DNA of 64,000 nucleotides from an uncultured Verrucomicrobiota bacterium. Its GTDB lineage: Bacteria; Verrucomicrobiota; Verrucomicrobiia; Opitutales; Opitutaceae. The position numbers and the translations under genes are program-made. Of this stretch, positions 43,876 to 52,261 are shown piece by piece (positions within the stretch are counted from its first letter, which is position 1; every line of letters begins with the position of its first letter). The notes under the pieces were generated by a model that worked only from the letters and a program-made list of their open reading frames with translations, ran no database searches and was not told where the DNA came from. The stretch is taken from positions 16,450 to 80,449 of the forward strand of contig CAIUGM010000004.1 of the NCBI GenBank assembly GCA_903898675.1, written 5' to 3'.

Positions 43876-44787
43876 ATGAGTTTCGCCGCCATCACCGCCG
43901 CCCTGCCCCCTGCCGCCGTCACCCGCTTCGACGGCCTGCCCTACCCGCACCTCGCCTCGGGCAAGGTGCGCGAGATCTTTGACCTGGGCGACGCCCTCCT
44001 GCTGGTCGCCAGTGACCGGCTGTCGGCCTTTGACGTGATCCTTCCGGACGGAATTCCCGGCAAGGGGATCGTGCTGACGCAGATGAGCAACTGGTGGTTC
44101 GCGCAGACAAAGGATCTCATCGCCAACCACCTGCTGCCGGACCAGCCGGGTGAATTTCTCCGCCGGGGCATCTCGGATCGCGACCTGCAGCTGCGCAGCA
44201 TGATCGTCCGCAAACTCCGGCCCCTCGCCATCGAGTGCGTGGCCCGCGGCTACCTGATCGGCAGCGGCTGGAGTTCCTACCAGCAGACCGGCGAGGTCTG
44301 CGGCAACCGGCTGCCGCCCGGCCTGCGGCAGGCCGACCGGCTCCCTTCGCCCATTTTCACGCCCACAACCAAGGCGCCGAAGGGCTCGCACGATGAACCC
44401 ATCAACGACGCGCAGGCCGCCGCCATCATCGGCGAAAAGCTCTACGCGCAAGTGAAGGCGCTGAGCCTGGCGCTTTACCAGTTCGGCCACGATCGCGCGA
44501 AGCAGGCTGGCATGATTCTGGCCGACACCAAATTTGAGTTCGGCACCGACGCGGTGGGGAACCTGGTCCTGATCGACGAGGTGCTGACGCCGGATTCCTC
44601 CCGCTACTGGCCGGCCGACAGCTACGCGCCCGGCCAGTCGCCGCCCAGTTACGACAAGCAGTTTGTCCGCGACCACCTGCTGGCGATCCACTGGAACCAG
44701 CAGCCACCCGCACCTTTGCTCCCGGCCGACGTCATCCGCCGCACCCAGGAAAAATACCTGGCCGCGCTGAAAAATCTGATCGGGTGA
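43876..44787 (+). CDS. purC: phosphoribosylaminoimidazolesuccinocarboxamide synthase
   Basis: This is the SAICAR synthase of purine biosynthesis; it joins CAIR and aspartate using ATP. The 303-residue protein has the family pattern: SGKVREIFDLGDALLLVASDR, then SAFDVI, VARGYLIGSGW, FTPTTKAP, and the closing blocks LADTKFEFG, LIDEVLTPDSSRYWP and SYDKQFVRD. The length fits the longer fungal/bacterial type. The ATG at 43876 aligns with the normal N-terminus; the frame from 43717 runs through the promoter. It is a housekeeping gene, apparently monocistronic. Confidence 0.96.
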   Translation: MSFAAITAALPPAAVTRFDGLPYPHLASGKVREIFDLGDALLLVASDRLSAFDVILPDGIPGKGIVLTQMSNWWFAQTKDLIANHLLPDQPGEFLRRGISDRDLQLRSMIVRKLRPLAIECVARGYLIGSGWSSYQQTGEVCGNRLPPGLRQADRLPSPIFTPTTKAPKGSHDEPINDAQAAAIIGEKLYAQVKALSLALYQFGHDRAKQAGMILADTKFEFGTDAVGNLVLIDEVLTPDSSRYWPADSYAPGQSPPSYDKQFVRDHLLAIHWNQQPPAPLLPADVIRRTQEKYLAALKNLIG

Positions 44788-44795
44788 GAAACGCC

Positions 44796-44856
44796 GTCGG
44801 GCGGCGCCTGACTTCGACCACAGAACGGCACGGCGGCAAGCGCCGGCCCCACCCCG
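44796..44856. repeat. degenerate REP-like hairpins
   Basis: Two adjacent hairpins follow purC. ACGCCGTCGGGCGGCG is one. GGCACGGCGGCAAGCGCCGG resembles the second unit at 22596-22626 but has GTGG in place of GTAG on the minus strand. They look like decayed REP copies. Confidence 0.5.
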
Positions 44857-44903
44857 CGGCGTGCGGGCTTGCAGCCTGAACTTCATTACTTACGTTTTCC
44901 CCT

Positions 44904-45383
44904 GTGCTCTCCGCTCCTCGCTTCCTCCTTTCTTTCCTCCTGGCCGCCCTGACCGCGGTCACCGCCACGGCCCGGCTGGGCGAGACCCTGGACCAGATCA
45001 AGGGCCGCTTCGGTTCGCCCGCCGGATCGCCGCGCACGAGTGTCTGGGTTTGGTATTTCGAGGTCCAGGACGGGGAAGTCCTCTACACGGTGACGTTTGA
45101 CGAAAAGGGGAAGTCCATCGCCGAGGGACTGAAGCCCGTGAAGCAGGCCCTCTTTAGCCGTGAGCTCGCCGACAGCTTCATCGGCTCGGAGACCGAGCCG
45201 TACAAGGACTCGAAGACGCTGCGCACCCTCACGGCCGGCGACAAATACACGTTTGGCGGCAAGGAATTTGTCTGCGGCAAACTGGAGTACGTGGTGGTCG
45301 ACGACCCCAATCGCTTTCTCCTCGTGCTGTCACGCGAGGGTATTCCCTCGATCATCGTGGTGCGGCCCGAGATCCTGCGGTAG
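44904..45383 (+). CDS. small exported protein of unknown function
   Basis: This 159-residue protein has a signal peptide (FLLSFLLAALTAVTATA) and a mature domain rich in beta strands. Recognisable phrases are LGETLDQIKGRFGSPAG, WYFEVQDGEVLYTVTFDEKG, TAGDKYTFGGKEFVCGK and a final SIIVVRPEILR. The start of the mature part resembles SmpA/OmlA-like 'GxxxxxVxxxFGxP' modules, but I do not recognise a family. The GTG at 44904 is the best start, since it begins the signal directly. It is followed 28 bases later by the convergent GT2 gene. Confidence 0.7.
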   Translation: MLSAPRFLLSFLLAALTAVTATARLGETLDQIKGRFGSPAGSPRTSVWVWYFEVQDGEVLYTVTFDEKGKSIAEGLKPVKQALFSRELADSFIGSETEPYKDSKTLRTLTAGDKYTFGGKEFVCGKLEYVVVDDPNRFLLVLSREGIPSIIVVRPEILR

Positions 45384-45411
45384 TGAGTGATTTGCAGGAG
45401 CCTGCCATCAC

Positions 45412-46569
45412 TCACAGCCGGTTGGCCTTCAGTTCGTGCAATGGATAGTGCGTGCCGCGCCAGGTGATGCCGCGCGTCCAGCACGTGACCACCATCGAGC
45501 GCAGCATTACATAGGACAGGACCGCGACGCCAAGGGGCAGGGTGAAGGCGTGCCACCAGGTGCCGCCGTTGTACCGGGCGGCATCGCCGGCCGCGACGAG
45601 CAGCAGGGCGACCGCCGCCAAGTCCAGCCACCAGGCCGGCCCGGTGAACCACAGCAGCCCGAGGAACGGACCCTGGAAGAGCAGGATCTGCAGCGCGACG
45701 CCGGCCAGCGTGAGCCCGATGCGGTAGTCGAGCGCCGCGAAGGAATTCTTGGTGAGGCCGCGGATCATCGCCCGTGTCGAGGGATACCAGGCCACCGAAA
45801 GCGCGCCCGCGCCGTGCATCATCTCGCAGCGAGCGCCGTGAAGCTTGAAGAGCCGGCCGAGCTTGATGTCGTCGTCGGGCCGCAGCCGCAGCGGCTCGTG
45901 GCCGCCCAGCCGCCGGTAGGTCGAGGCCCGGACCAGATTGAAGGCCCCGACGCCGCCGTGCGCCCGGCTGCGGGGATGAGGGATCCGCCACGGGCAAAGA
46001 AACAGCGCAAACAGCAGGCCGAACGCACTGACACACAGGCCGAGCAACGGTCCATGGCCGTGCAACTCCGGCACGGCCGCGAGCTGGTCGAGCCGCTGTG
46101 CCTCGGCGTAGGCGATCGCCTGGCGCAACGTCGCAGGTTCAAAATGAATGTCCGCGTCGGTGAACAAAATCCATTCGCCGGTCGCACGGGCCGCGGCGTG
46201 ATGCAATGCATGGTTTTTTCCCAGCCAGCCGCACGGCAGCTCGCGGAGGTGCACCACCCGCAGGCGCGGATCGAGCGCGGCGATCTTATCCAACACCTCG
46301 CCGGTGTCGTCCTCCGAGCGGTCGTTGACGGCGATCAGCTCGAGGTCGGGATAATCGAGCGCCAGCATCGTGGGCACCGCCGCGCCGAGGGTCGCGCCCT
46401 CGTTGCGCGCCGCGAAGATAACGGAAACCCGCGGCCAGTCGGCCGGCACCGGGGAATTAAGCGTCGCGAGCCGCCGCATCCGGCGATGCCCGCGGCCCAC
46501 CTCAACCGCCACCGCGAGCCAGAACACCAGCACCGCCGCGGCGAGGAGGACGGAGAGTAAATTGTTCAT
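45412..46569 (-). CDS. family 2 glycosyltransferase, membrane-bound
   Basis: This 385-residue GT2 protein has one N-terminal membrane helix (SVLLAAAVLVFWLAVAVEV), a GT-A domain and several C-terminal helices. Motifs are VSVIFAARNEGATLGAAV, LIAVNDRSEDDTGEVL, the metal-binding FTDADIHF and RPDDDIKLGRL. The layout resembles HpnI-like and carotenoid-type glycosyltransferases that act on membrane lipids, but the Q-x2-RW motif of processive synthases is absent. The substrate is unknown. It stands alone, with palindromic repeats upstream. Confidence 0.85.
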   Translation of the reverse strand: MNNLLSVLLAAAVLVFWLAVAVEVGRGHRRMRRLATLNSPVPADWPRVSVIFAARNEGATLGAAVPTMLALDYPDLELIAVNDRSEDDTGEVLDKIAALDPRLRVVHLRELPCGWLGKNHALHHAAARATGEWILFTDADIHFEPATLRQAIAYAEAQRLDQLAAVPELHGHGPLLGLCVSAFGLLFALFLCPWRIPHPRSRAHGGVGAFNLVRASTYRRLGGHEPLRLRPDDDIKLGRLFKLHGARCEMMHGAGALSVAWYPSTRAMIRGLTKNSFAALDYRIGLTLAGVALQILLFQGPFLGLLWFTGPAWWLDLAAVALLLVAAGDAARYNGGTWWHAFTLPLGVAVLSYVMLRSMVVTCWTRGITWRGTHYPLHELKANRL

Positions 46570-46609
46570 TGGTCAGTGTTCATCACCTCAACCGAGACCA
46601 AGGCAGTTT

Positions 46610-46763
46610 GACCACGGATTTCACGGATGAACACGGATATTCCTGTTCTGAGAAAGATGAATTGACCACTAAACCACCCTGAATGCTCACTAATTAGTGG
46701 CCCTTGGAGGTTCAAAAACGCCCCTGTATTTATCCGTGGTCATCCGTGAAATCCGTGGTCAAC
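46610..46763. repeat. CACGGAT-type inverted arms enclosing a GACCACTAA palindrome
   Basis: The arms (46612-46638 and 46731-46762) surround a small palindrome GACCACTAA/TTAGTGGCC at 46664-46702. The element lies in the 252-base gap between the GT2 and CNNM genes, which are on the same strand. No gene is seen there. Confidence 0.8.
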
Positions 46764-46821
46764 CCCGTTCCGTCTCCGCCCCTCCGGGGATTGATGGATT
46801 CGAAATCCGCGGTTCCCCGCT

Positions 46822-48153
46822 TCACGCGACGAGGCTCTTGCCTTCGCTGCTGATGCGCTCGATGCGGACGCGGCGGGGGCGCTCGGCGTTGGCCTCGAGG
46901 ACGGTCAGGCGGTAGTCGCCCGTGACCATGGCCTCGTCGCGCCGGGGCACGTGGCCGAAAAGCCGCAGCGACCAGGTGGCCACGGTTTCGCGCGGCTGCC
47001 AGTCGAGCGGCCAGCCGGTCTCGGCCTGCAGCTCGCGCATGGTGAGCGAGCTGCTCACGACGATCGCGTACTCCGTGCGCTTGTAGATGGGACCGTGCTC
47101 GATGTCGAATTCGTCGCGGATGTCGCCGACGATCTCCTCCAGCACATCCTCAAAGGTGACGATGCCCATGAACGCCCGCTTGTCATCAAGCACGACGGCG
47201 AGGTGGCTGCGCGCCGTGCGGAAGCGCTCGATCATCGTGTGGAGCGGGGTGCCGAGCTCGAACTCCACCGCCGGCCGCACGAGCGGCTCGAACGGGGTGT
47301 CGGAGCCGAGCGCCTGGATCTGCCAGAGCCACTCGCGGACGAGGAGCAGGCCCTCGACCTTGTCGAGCGAGCCCGAGCAGACCGGGAAACGGCTGTGGCC
47401 GCTCGTCTGGGCGATGCGGAGATTCTCCGCGACCGGCCGGTCGAGCCAGAGGGCGATGACCTGGTCGCGCGGCCGCATGATCATGTACGCCTTGGTCTGG
47501 CGGGCCCGGAGGGATTGCACCATCAGCCGGTTGATCAGGGCGTCGCCCGGATGCGAATGCTTGGCGTGGCTGAAGACGTATTCGAGTTCGTCGGCGCTGA
47601 AGGCGTGTTCCCCCGCCCCCGCCGGCTGCAGCCCGACCCAGCGGAGCAGCAGGTTGGCGCTGTTGTTGAGGATCCAGATGAACGGGTAGAGCCCATAGTA
47701 AAAGGCGAAGACCGGCGCCGAGACCCAGAGGGCGACCGCCTTCGGCCGCTGGATGGCAAAGGTCTTGGGGCCCAGTTCGCCAAAGATGATATGGACAAAG
47801 GTGATGACCGTGAACGCGACGGCGAACGAGATCGAGGCCACGGTGGCGTGCTCCGTGATCCCCAGGCGGGCCAGGAGCGGTTCCAGGCGGTGGGCGAGAA
47901 AGGGTTCGCCGATCCAGCCGAGGCCGAGGCTGGCGAGCGTGACGCCCAGCTGGGTCGCCGAAAGCACCGCCCCGAGATGCTGGGAAGCCCACAGGGCCAT
48001 CTTCACCCGGATGCCGCCGGTCTTCGCCATCGGCTGCAGCTGGCTGGCGCGCACCTTCACCAACGCGAACTCGGCGGCCACGAAGAAGCCGTTGGCCACC
48101 ACGAGCGCGAGGATCGTGACCATTTCCAAGGTGATGCCGAAAAAGTTGTTCAT
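46822..48153 (-). CDS. CNNM/CBS/CorC domain membrane protein
   Basis: This 443-residue protein belongs to the hemolysin-C/CorC-like group linked to magnesium and cobalt homeostasis. It has an N-terminal CNNM membrane domain with four helices (VTILALVVANGFFVAAEFALV at the start). A CBS pair lies at about 215-335 (MIMRPRDQVIALWLD and LHTMIERFRTARSHLAVVLD). A C-terminal transporter-associated domain ends it (LTMRELQAETGWPLDWQ). It could be an Mg2+ exporter or regulator. The 94 bases to the upstream symporter gene make cotranscription possible. Confidence 0.88.
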   Translation of the reverse strand: MNNFFGITLEMVTILALVVANGFFVAAEFALVKVRASQLQPMAKTGGIRVKMALWASQHLGAVLSATQLGVTLASLGLGWIGEPFLAHRLEPLLARLGITEHATVASISFAVAFTVITFVHIIFGELGPKTFAIQRPKAVALWVSAPVFAFYYGLYPFIWILNNSANLLLRWVGLQPAGAGEHAFSADELEYVFSHAKHSHPGDALINRLMVQSLRARQTKAYMIMRPRDQVIALWLDRPVAENLRIAQTSGHSRFPVCSGSLDKVEGLLLVREWLWQIQALGSDTPFEPLVRPAVEFELGTPLHTMIERFRTARSHLAVVLDDKRAFMGIVTFEDVLEEIVGDIRDEFDIEHGPIYKRTEYAIVVSSSLTMRELQAETGWPLDWQPRETVATWSLRLFGHVPRRDEAMVTGDYRLTVLEANAERPRRVRIERISSEGKSLVA

Positions 48154-48247
48154 GGCGACGGCCCCAAATTACCGCACCCGCCGGAACCGGCGCAATGAAT
48201 TGCCCAAACCCGCACGCTAACCCGGCCCCGGCAAAGCGGTTAAGCCA

Positions 48248-49552
48248 TCAAGATTCTGCTTCAGCCTCCGCGGAGAAGGCCCGGGCCTTCGCTTCATCGA
48301 ACTCCCCTTCCCAGCGGGCGACGACCACGCTGGCGAGGCAGTTGCCGAGCACATTCACCGAGGTGCGGGCCATGTCCAGGAGTGCATCGACGCCCAAGAT
48401 GAGAAAGGCGCCCGCGACCGGCAGCTTGAAGGATTCGAGCGCGGCGACGAGCACCACAAAGGACGCGCGCGGCACCGCGGCGACGCCCTTGGAGGTCAGC
48501 ATCAAGATCAGCATCATCGTGATTTGCTGCGTGATCCCGAAATGAATCCCCGTGGTGGTCTCGGCCGCCTGGGCCACAAAAACCGAGGCCACCGCGAGGT
48601 GCAGGGTCGAGCCGTCGAGATTGAAGGAGTAACCGGCGGGCAGGACGAAGCCCACGATGCCGCGGGGAACGCCGAATCTTTCCATGTTGGCGAATGCCTT
48701 GGGCAGGGCCGCCTCGCTGTTGGCGGTCGCAAACGCGAGGGTGAACGGCTCGCGGACCGCCCGGACAAACGGCTTCAGCGGCACCCGCGCCAGCCAGATC
48801 ACGAAGCCGAGGACGAAAACCACAAAGACCACGAGCGCCGCGTACAGGGTCAGGACGAGCTTGCCCAGGGTCAGCACCGAACCCAGCCCCTGCTGGCCCA
48901 CGGCCACCGCAATCGCGGCCCCCACGCCAAAGGGCGCAAACTTCATGATGATGCCGGCGAACTTGAACATCACCGCGGTCAGGCTGCTGCAAAAGTCCAG
49001 CACTGGCCGGCCCACCGATCCCGCGGCGATCACCGCCATGGCAAAGAGCACCGCAAAGCAGACGATCTGGAGCACGTCGTTGCGCGCCATCGCGTCCATC
49101 AGGCTGGTGGGAAACGAATGCAGGATCGTCTCCGCCAGCGTAAGGGGCCTGGCCAGACCGGCGGTCGATTCGTCGGCCGGGAGGATCACGCCCGCGCCCG
49201 GTCGCACCAGGTTGACGACCGTCAGGCCGACCAGGAGGGCGAAAGTCGTGACAATCTCGAAATAGACGAGGGCCTTGATGCCAATCCGGCGGGCTTTCTT
49301 CATGTCCCCGGTGCCGGCAAAGCCCTGGACGACACTGGCGAAGATCAGCGGGGCGATCATGACCTTGATCAGGTGCAGGAACACGTCGCGGATCACCTTC
49401 AGCCACGTCCCCCAGTCATCCTGCGCCGCCGCCGGCAACTCATGCATCCAGCCCCCAAGCAAAATGCCGACGCCCAAACCGACCATGATCTGCTGCGTCA
49501 GCGAGAGGTGATACCACCGGCGCGGCGCAGCGTTTTCTACGGGAGCGGACAT
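48248..49552 (-). CDS. dicarboxylate/amino acid:cation symporter (DAACS)
   Basis: This is an inner-membrane SLC1-fold symporter of 434 residues, related to GltP and DctA. It opens with LTQQIMVGLGVGILLGG. It contains the serine-rich re-entrant loop AFATANSEAALPKAF and the ligand/cation block NLDGSTLHLAVASVF. Later comes TSKGVAAVPRASFVVL, ending in VNVLGNCLASVVVARWE. The cargo may be glutamate, aspartate or C4-dicarboxylates, which sequence alone does not settle. It is divergent from the TonB receptor gene. Confidence 0.92.
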   Translation of the reverse strand: MSAPVENAAPRRWYHLSLTQQIMVGLGVGILLGGWMHELPAAAQDDWGTWLKVIRDVFLHLIKVMIAPLIFASVVQGFAGTGDMKKARRIGIKALVYFEIVTTFALLVGLTVVNLVRPGAGVILPADESTAGLARPLTLAETILHSFPTSLMDAMARNDVLQIVCFAVLFAMAVIAAGSVGRPVLDFCSSLTAVMFKFAGIIMKFAPFGVGAAIAVAVGQQGLGSVLTLGKLVLTLYAALVVFVVFVLGFVIWLARVPLKPFVRAVREPFTLAFATANSEAALPKAFANMERFGVPRGIVGFVLPAGYSFNLDGSTLHLAVASVFVAQAAETTTGIHFGITQQITMMLILMLTSKGVAAVPRASFVVLVAALESFKLPVAGAFLILGVDALLDMARTSVNVLGNCLASVVVARWEGEFDEAKARAFSAEAEAES

Positions 49553-49585
49553 GGTGGGCGTGGCGGCAATGTATGACCCCTAAGC

Positions 49586-49668
49586 CCGTTGGCGAGTGAA
49601 ACTTAAGCCAACCCGGGGGGCAGCGCCGGCCTTCGGACAAGGGATGGCACAAACCGTGCTATAAACGC
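49586..49668 (+). promoter_or_regulatory. candidate promoter of the TonB receptor gene
   Basis: TGGCACAAACCGTGCT at 49645-49660 matches the sigma-54 -24/-12 pattern at ten of eleven fixed positions. It overlaps TGCTATAAA (49658-49666), an extended -10 box for a sigma-70 type factor. Upstream, GTTGGC and GCCAAC (49586-49610) form an inverted repeat. Which promoter is used cannot be decided here. Confidence 0.4.
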
Positions 49669-49728
49669 CCTAGACAAACAGGACTGAGGTATGCCTTGAT
49701 CCCAGCTGTCCGCAACAACACCTAACCC

Positions 49729-52041
49729 ATGATGACTAATTCCCTACGTCTGCGTTTATTCGCGGCGACGGCGCTCCTCTGCGCCGCCCGCATGTCGGCC
49801 CAAACGGCCGACACCAAGACCGACGATACCGTCCTGCTCGACAAGTTGAGCGTGAACGGTGTCGCCCCCGAGCAGCAGATCCTGCCCACGGCCCGGCCGT
49901 TCAACTCGGTGTTCGGCACCGATGACAACATCGTCGACCTGCCCCGCAGCGTCACGATCATCTCCCGCCAGCAGCTGAGCGACATCAACATCTCGAGCGT
50001 CCTCGACTTCTCGAAGCTGACGTCCAGCTCGTACACCACGACGAACTTCGGTGCCCCGGCCAATCCCTCGATCCGCGGCCAGACCGCCGACTTGTTCATC
50101 AATGGCGTCCGCGGTCGCATTACGTCGAACGGCAACGGTTTGCCCCTCGATTTCAACTCGGTTGAGTCGGTCAACATCGTCAAGGGCCCGGCCACTGCGG
50201 TTCAAGGCACCTCGATGTACGTCGGTGGCTTCATCGACCTGATCACCAAGCGCCCGTATTTCGAGGGCTTCAAGGGCTCGGTCAGCGCCACGGTCGGCTC
50301 CTACGGCCAGAAAGAGTGGACGGTCGACGTCGGCGGCCCGCTCTCCAAGGAGCTCGCCTACCGCTTCAGCTACTCCGGCACGGACAGCAACGGCTACTGG
50401 CACGACTATTATAACAAGAACAACTCCCTCTACGGCGCGCTGACCTTCCGCCCGACCGAGAAGTATGAGCTGTTCGTCAACGCCTCGGCCAGCTTCTACC
50501 GCTACACCGAGAACTGGGGCATCAACCGCGTCACCCAAGACCTGATCGACAACGGCAACTACATCACCGGCATCAACGTCAACAATGGCGTCGGCGCCAC
50601 GCCGTCCGATCCGCAGAATTCCAAGTACGTGCTCGGCGGCGGCAACGTCCTCGCCCTCGGGCCGACGGTGCAGATCGACCGCCACGCCCGCCTCCTGAAG
50701 CCCGGCAACCACTCGACGGGTCGCGAATTCAACGGCCAGGCCATCCAGACCTACCTGGCCAGCCCCGACGTGAAGATCGTGAACAACAGCTACTTCAGCT
50801 ATACGGCCCGCAACACGCTCAGCACCTATTACTACTCCGAGATCATCGACCCGTCCTGGTTCCTGGAGAACCGCACGGAGTTCATCGTCACGAAGCCGTT
50901 TGTCTCGCTTAATACCGGCCTTGATCTCCGCTATCAGCGCACCAAGGCCTACGATGACTACTTCTTCGAGCCCGCCAACGTGTGGGACATCACCAAGGAC
51001 CTGAACTACGTCAACGTGTACAACGCCGACTCTTTCTACGGCCGCTTCGTCGGTCAACCCGTCCCCGGCTGGCCCGGCCGCTATGCCACGCAAGGCGCGA
51101 TCAACGGCGATACCAATGACAGCCATGGCACCACCGTCGGACCGTTCGCCCAGGCCACTTGGAAGCTCTCGGAGAAGTTCAATCTCGTGACCGGTGTCCG
51201 CGAGGACCACCTCTCGGCCAACGTCAAGGATCCGCTCGGGCCGTTCTACGCCCACGACAGCATCACCCTGTGGGATCCGAGCTATAATGGCTCGCTGGTC
51301 TTCAAGGCCACGCCGACCTCCAGCTACTACGTCACCTACAACTACAGCCAGAACACCTCCGGTGCCGTCGGCAACGGCGGCGGTATCACGGGCTGGAACT
51401 CCGCGGGCAGCGCGCTCGACTCCCAGAACTTCCACCAGCCCAGCGAACTCTATGAAATCGGCAGCAAGTATGCCTTCGATCATAACAAGGTGTTCCTGAG
51501 CTTCGCGCTGTATGACCAGACCCGGACGGCCAAGTCCACCAGCAGCACGGACATCACGAAGTTCCACTCGAAGGGCTTCGAGGCCGAGGTCAACTACCAG
51601 CCGAACAAGCACGTGTACGCGACCCTGTCCTACTCGTACATCGACGCGACGGTCACCCCGGGTTTCCAATCCGACGGTGGTATCGACCCGCTGCCGGGCG
51701 AAGGTTTCCAGTACGGCAAGACGATGAAGGTCTCCGGCCTGCCGCAGCACTCCGTCAACGGCCTGCTCTCCTACTCGTTCGAGAACGGCTTCGCCTTCTC
51801 CACCGACGCCCAGATCACGAGCGCGATGAACAACAACTACGCCGGCACCCTCGTCATCCCGACCCAGTTCAACATCGATGCGAGCGTCTCCTATCACATC
51901 AAGAAATGGGACTACCGCGTCAGCGTAGGCAACGTCACCAACGAGAAGAACTGGGCGCCGCCGAATGCGGTGTACGGTAACGCCTCGATCCTGGCCCTGG
52001 CGGGCACGACGGTCTCGTTTAACGCCAAGTACAGCTTCTGA
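49729..52041 (+). CDS. TonB-dependent outer-membrane receptor
   Basis: This is a 770-residue ligand-gated outer-membrane transporter. A signal peptide (LRLFAATALLCAARMSAQ) precedes the plug domain, about 60-190 (DLPRSVTIISRQQLSDI, IRGQTADLFINGVRG, VNIVKGPATAVQGTS). A 22-strand-type barrel follows, rich in aromatic alternating strands, and ends in the typical aromatic residue (FNAKYSF). No N-terminal signalling or carboxypeptidase-like domain is present, and no SusD gene is near. The second codon is also ATG, so the start could be 49732. It is monocistronic: own promoter region, and a strong terminator 25 bases after its stop. The cargo is unknown; the downstream purine genes are separately transcribed. 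Confidence 0.92.
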   Translation: MMTNSLRLRLFAATALLCAARMSAQTADTKTDDTVLLDKLSVNGVAPEQQILPTARPFNSVFGTDDNIVDLPRSVTIISRQQLSDINISSVLDFSKLTSSSYTTTNFGAPANPSIRGQTADLFINGVRGRITSNGNGLPLDFNSVESVNIVKGPATAVQGTSMYVGGFIDLITKRPYFEGFKGSVSATVGSYGQKEWTVDVGGPLSKELAYRFSYSGTDSNGYWHDYYNKNNSLYGALTFRPTEKYELFVNASASFYRYTENWGINRVTQDLIDNGNYITGINVNNGVGATPSDPQNSKYVLGGGNVLALGPTVQIDRHARLLKPGNHSTGREFNGQAIQTYLASPDVKIVNNSYFSYTARNTLSTYYYSEIIDPSWFLENRTEFIVTKPFVSLNTGLDLRYQRTKAYDDYFFEPANVWDITKDLNYVNVYNADSFYGRFVGQPVPGWPGRYATQGAINGDTNDSHGTTVGPFAQATWKLSEKFNLVTGVREDHLSANVKDPLGPFYAHDSITLWDPSYNGSLVFKATPTSSYYVTYNYSQNTSGAVGNGGGITGWNSAGSALDSQNFHQPSELYEIGSKYAFDHNKVFLSFALYDQTRTAKSTSSTDITKFHSKGFEAEVNYQPNKHVYATLSYSYIDATVTPGFQSDGGIDPLPGEGFQYGKTMKVSGLPQHSVNGLLSYSFENGFAFSTDAQITSAMNNNYAGTLVIPTQFNIDASVSYHIKKWDYRVSVGNVTNEKNWAPPNAVYGNASILALAGTTVSFNAKYSF

Positions 52042-52066
52042 CCTGATACCAAATAGCCATAGAACC

Positions 52067-52095
52067 AAGCCGCCCGGAAACGGGCGGCTTTTTTT
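52067..52095 (+). terminator. rho-independent terminator of the TonB receptor gene
   Basis: A perfect 10-bp stem (AAGCCGCCCG / CGGGCGGCTT) with a GAAA loop is followed by a run of seven T. It is the clearest intrinsic terminator in the window. Confidence 0.95.
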
Positions 52096-52115
52096 GGGGC
52101 CTGCCCTGGCATTGC

Positions 52116-52195
52116 GTAGCCGCGCTTGAGTTTGCGAAAGCGTGGTTCCGGCCGCGCAGCCGACCACGTTGTCGCTTTGCTCCAACGCGGCTACA
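52116..52195. repeat. GTAG-headed palindrome, GTAGCCGCG family, copy 2
   Basis: It starts GTAGCCGCGCTTGAG and ends CTCCAACGCGGCTAC, with the inner pair CGTGGT/ACCACG. It is homologous to 39299-39381, with both outer and inner palindromes kept. It lies between the TonB receptor terminator and the permease gene. Confidence 0.8.
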
Positions 52196-52261
52196 AGTGA
52201 TCGGGTTCCGCTCTAGACACTCGCCAACCCTACTGGCGCGCTCCTTGCTATCCGTCGTCCC

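Noticed and set aside
49756..52185. 809-residue minus-strand open frame opposite the TonB receptor
   Set aside because: It is a shadow frame. The plus-strand frame has a signal peptide, plug motifs, barrel end and terminator.
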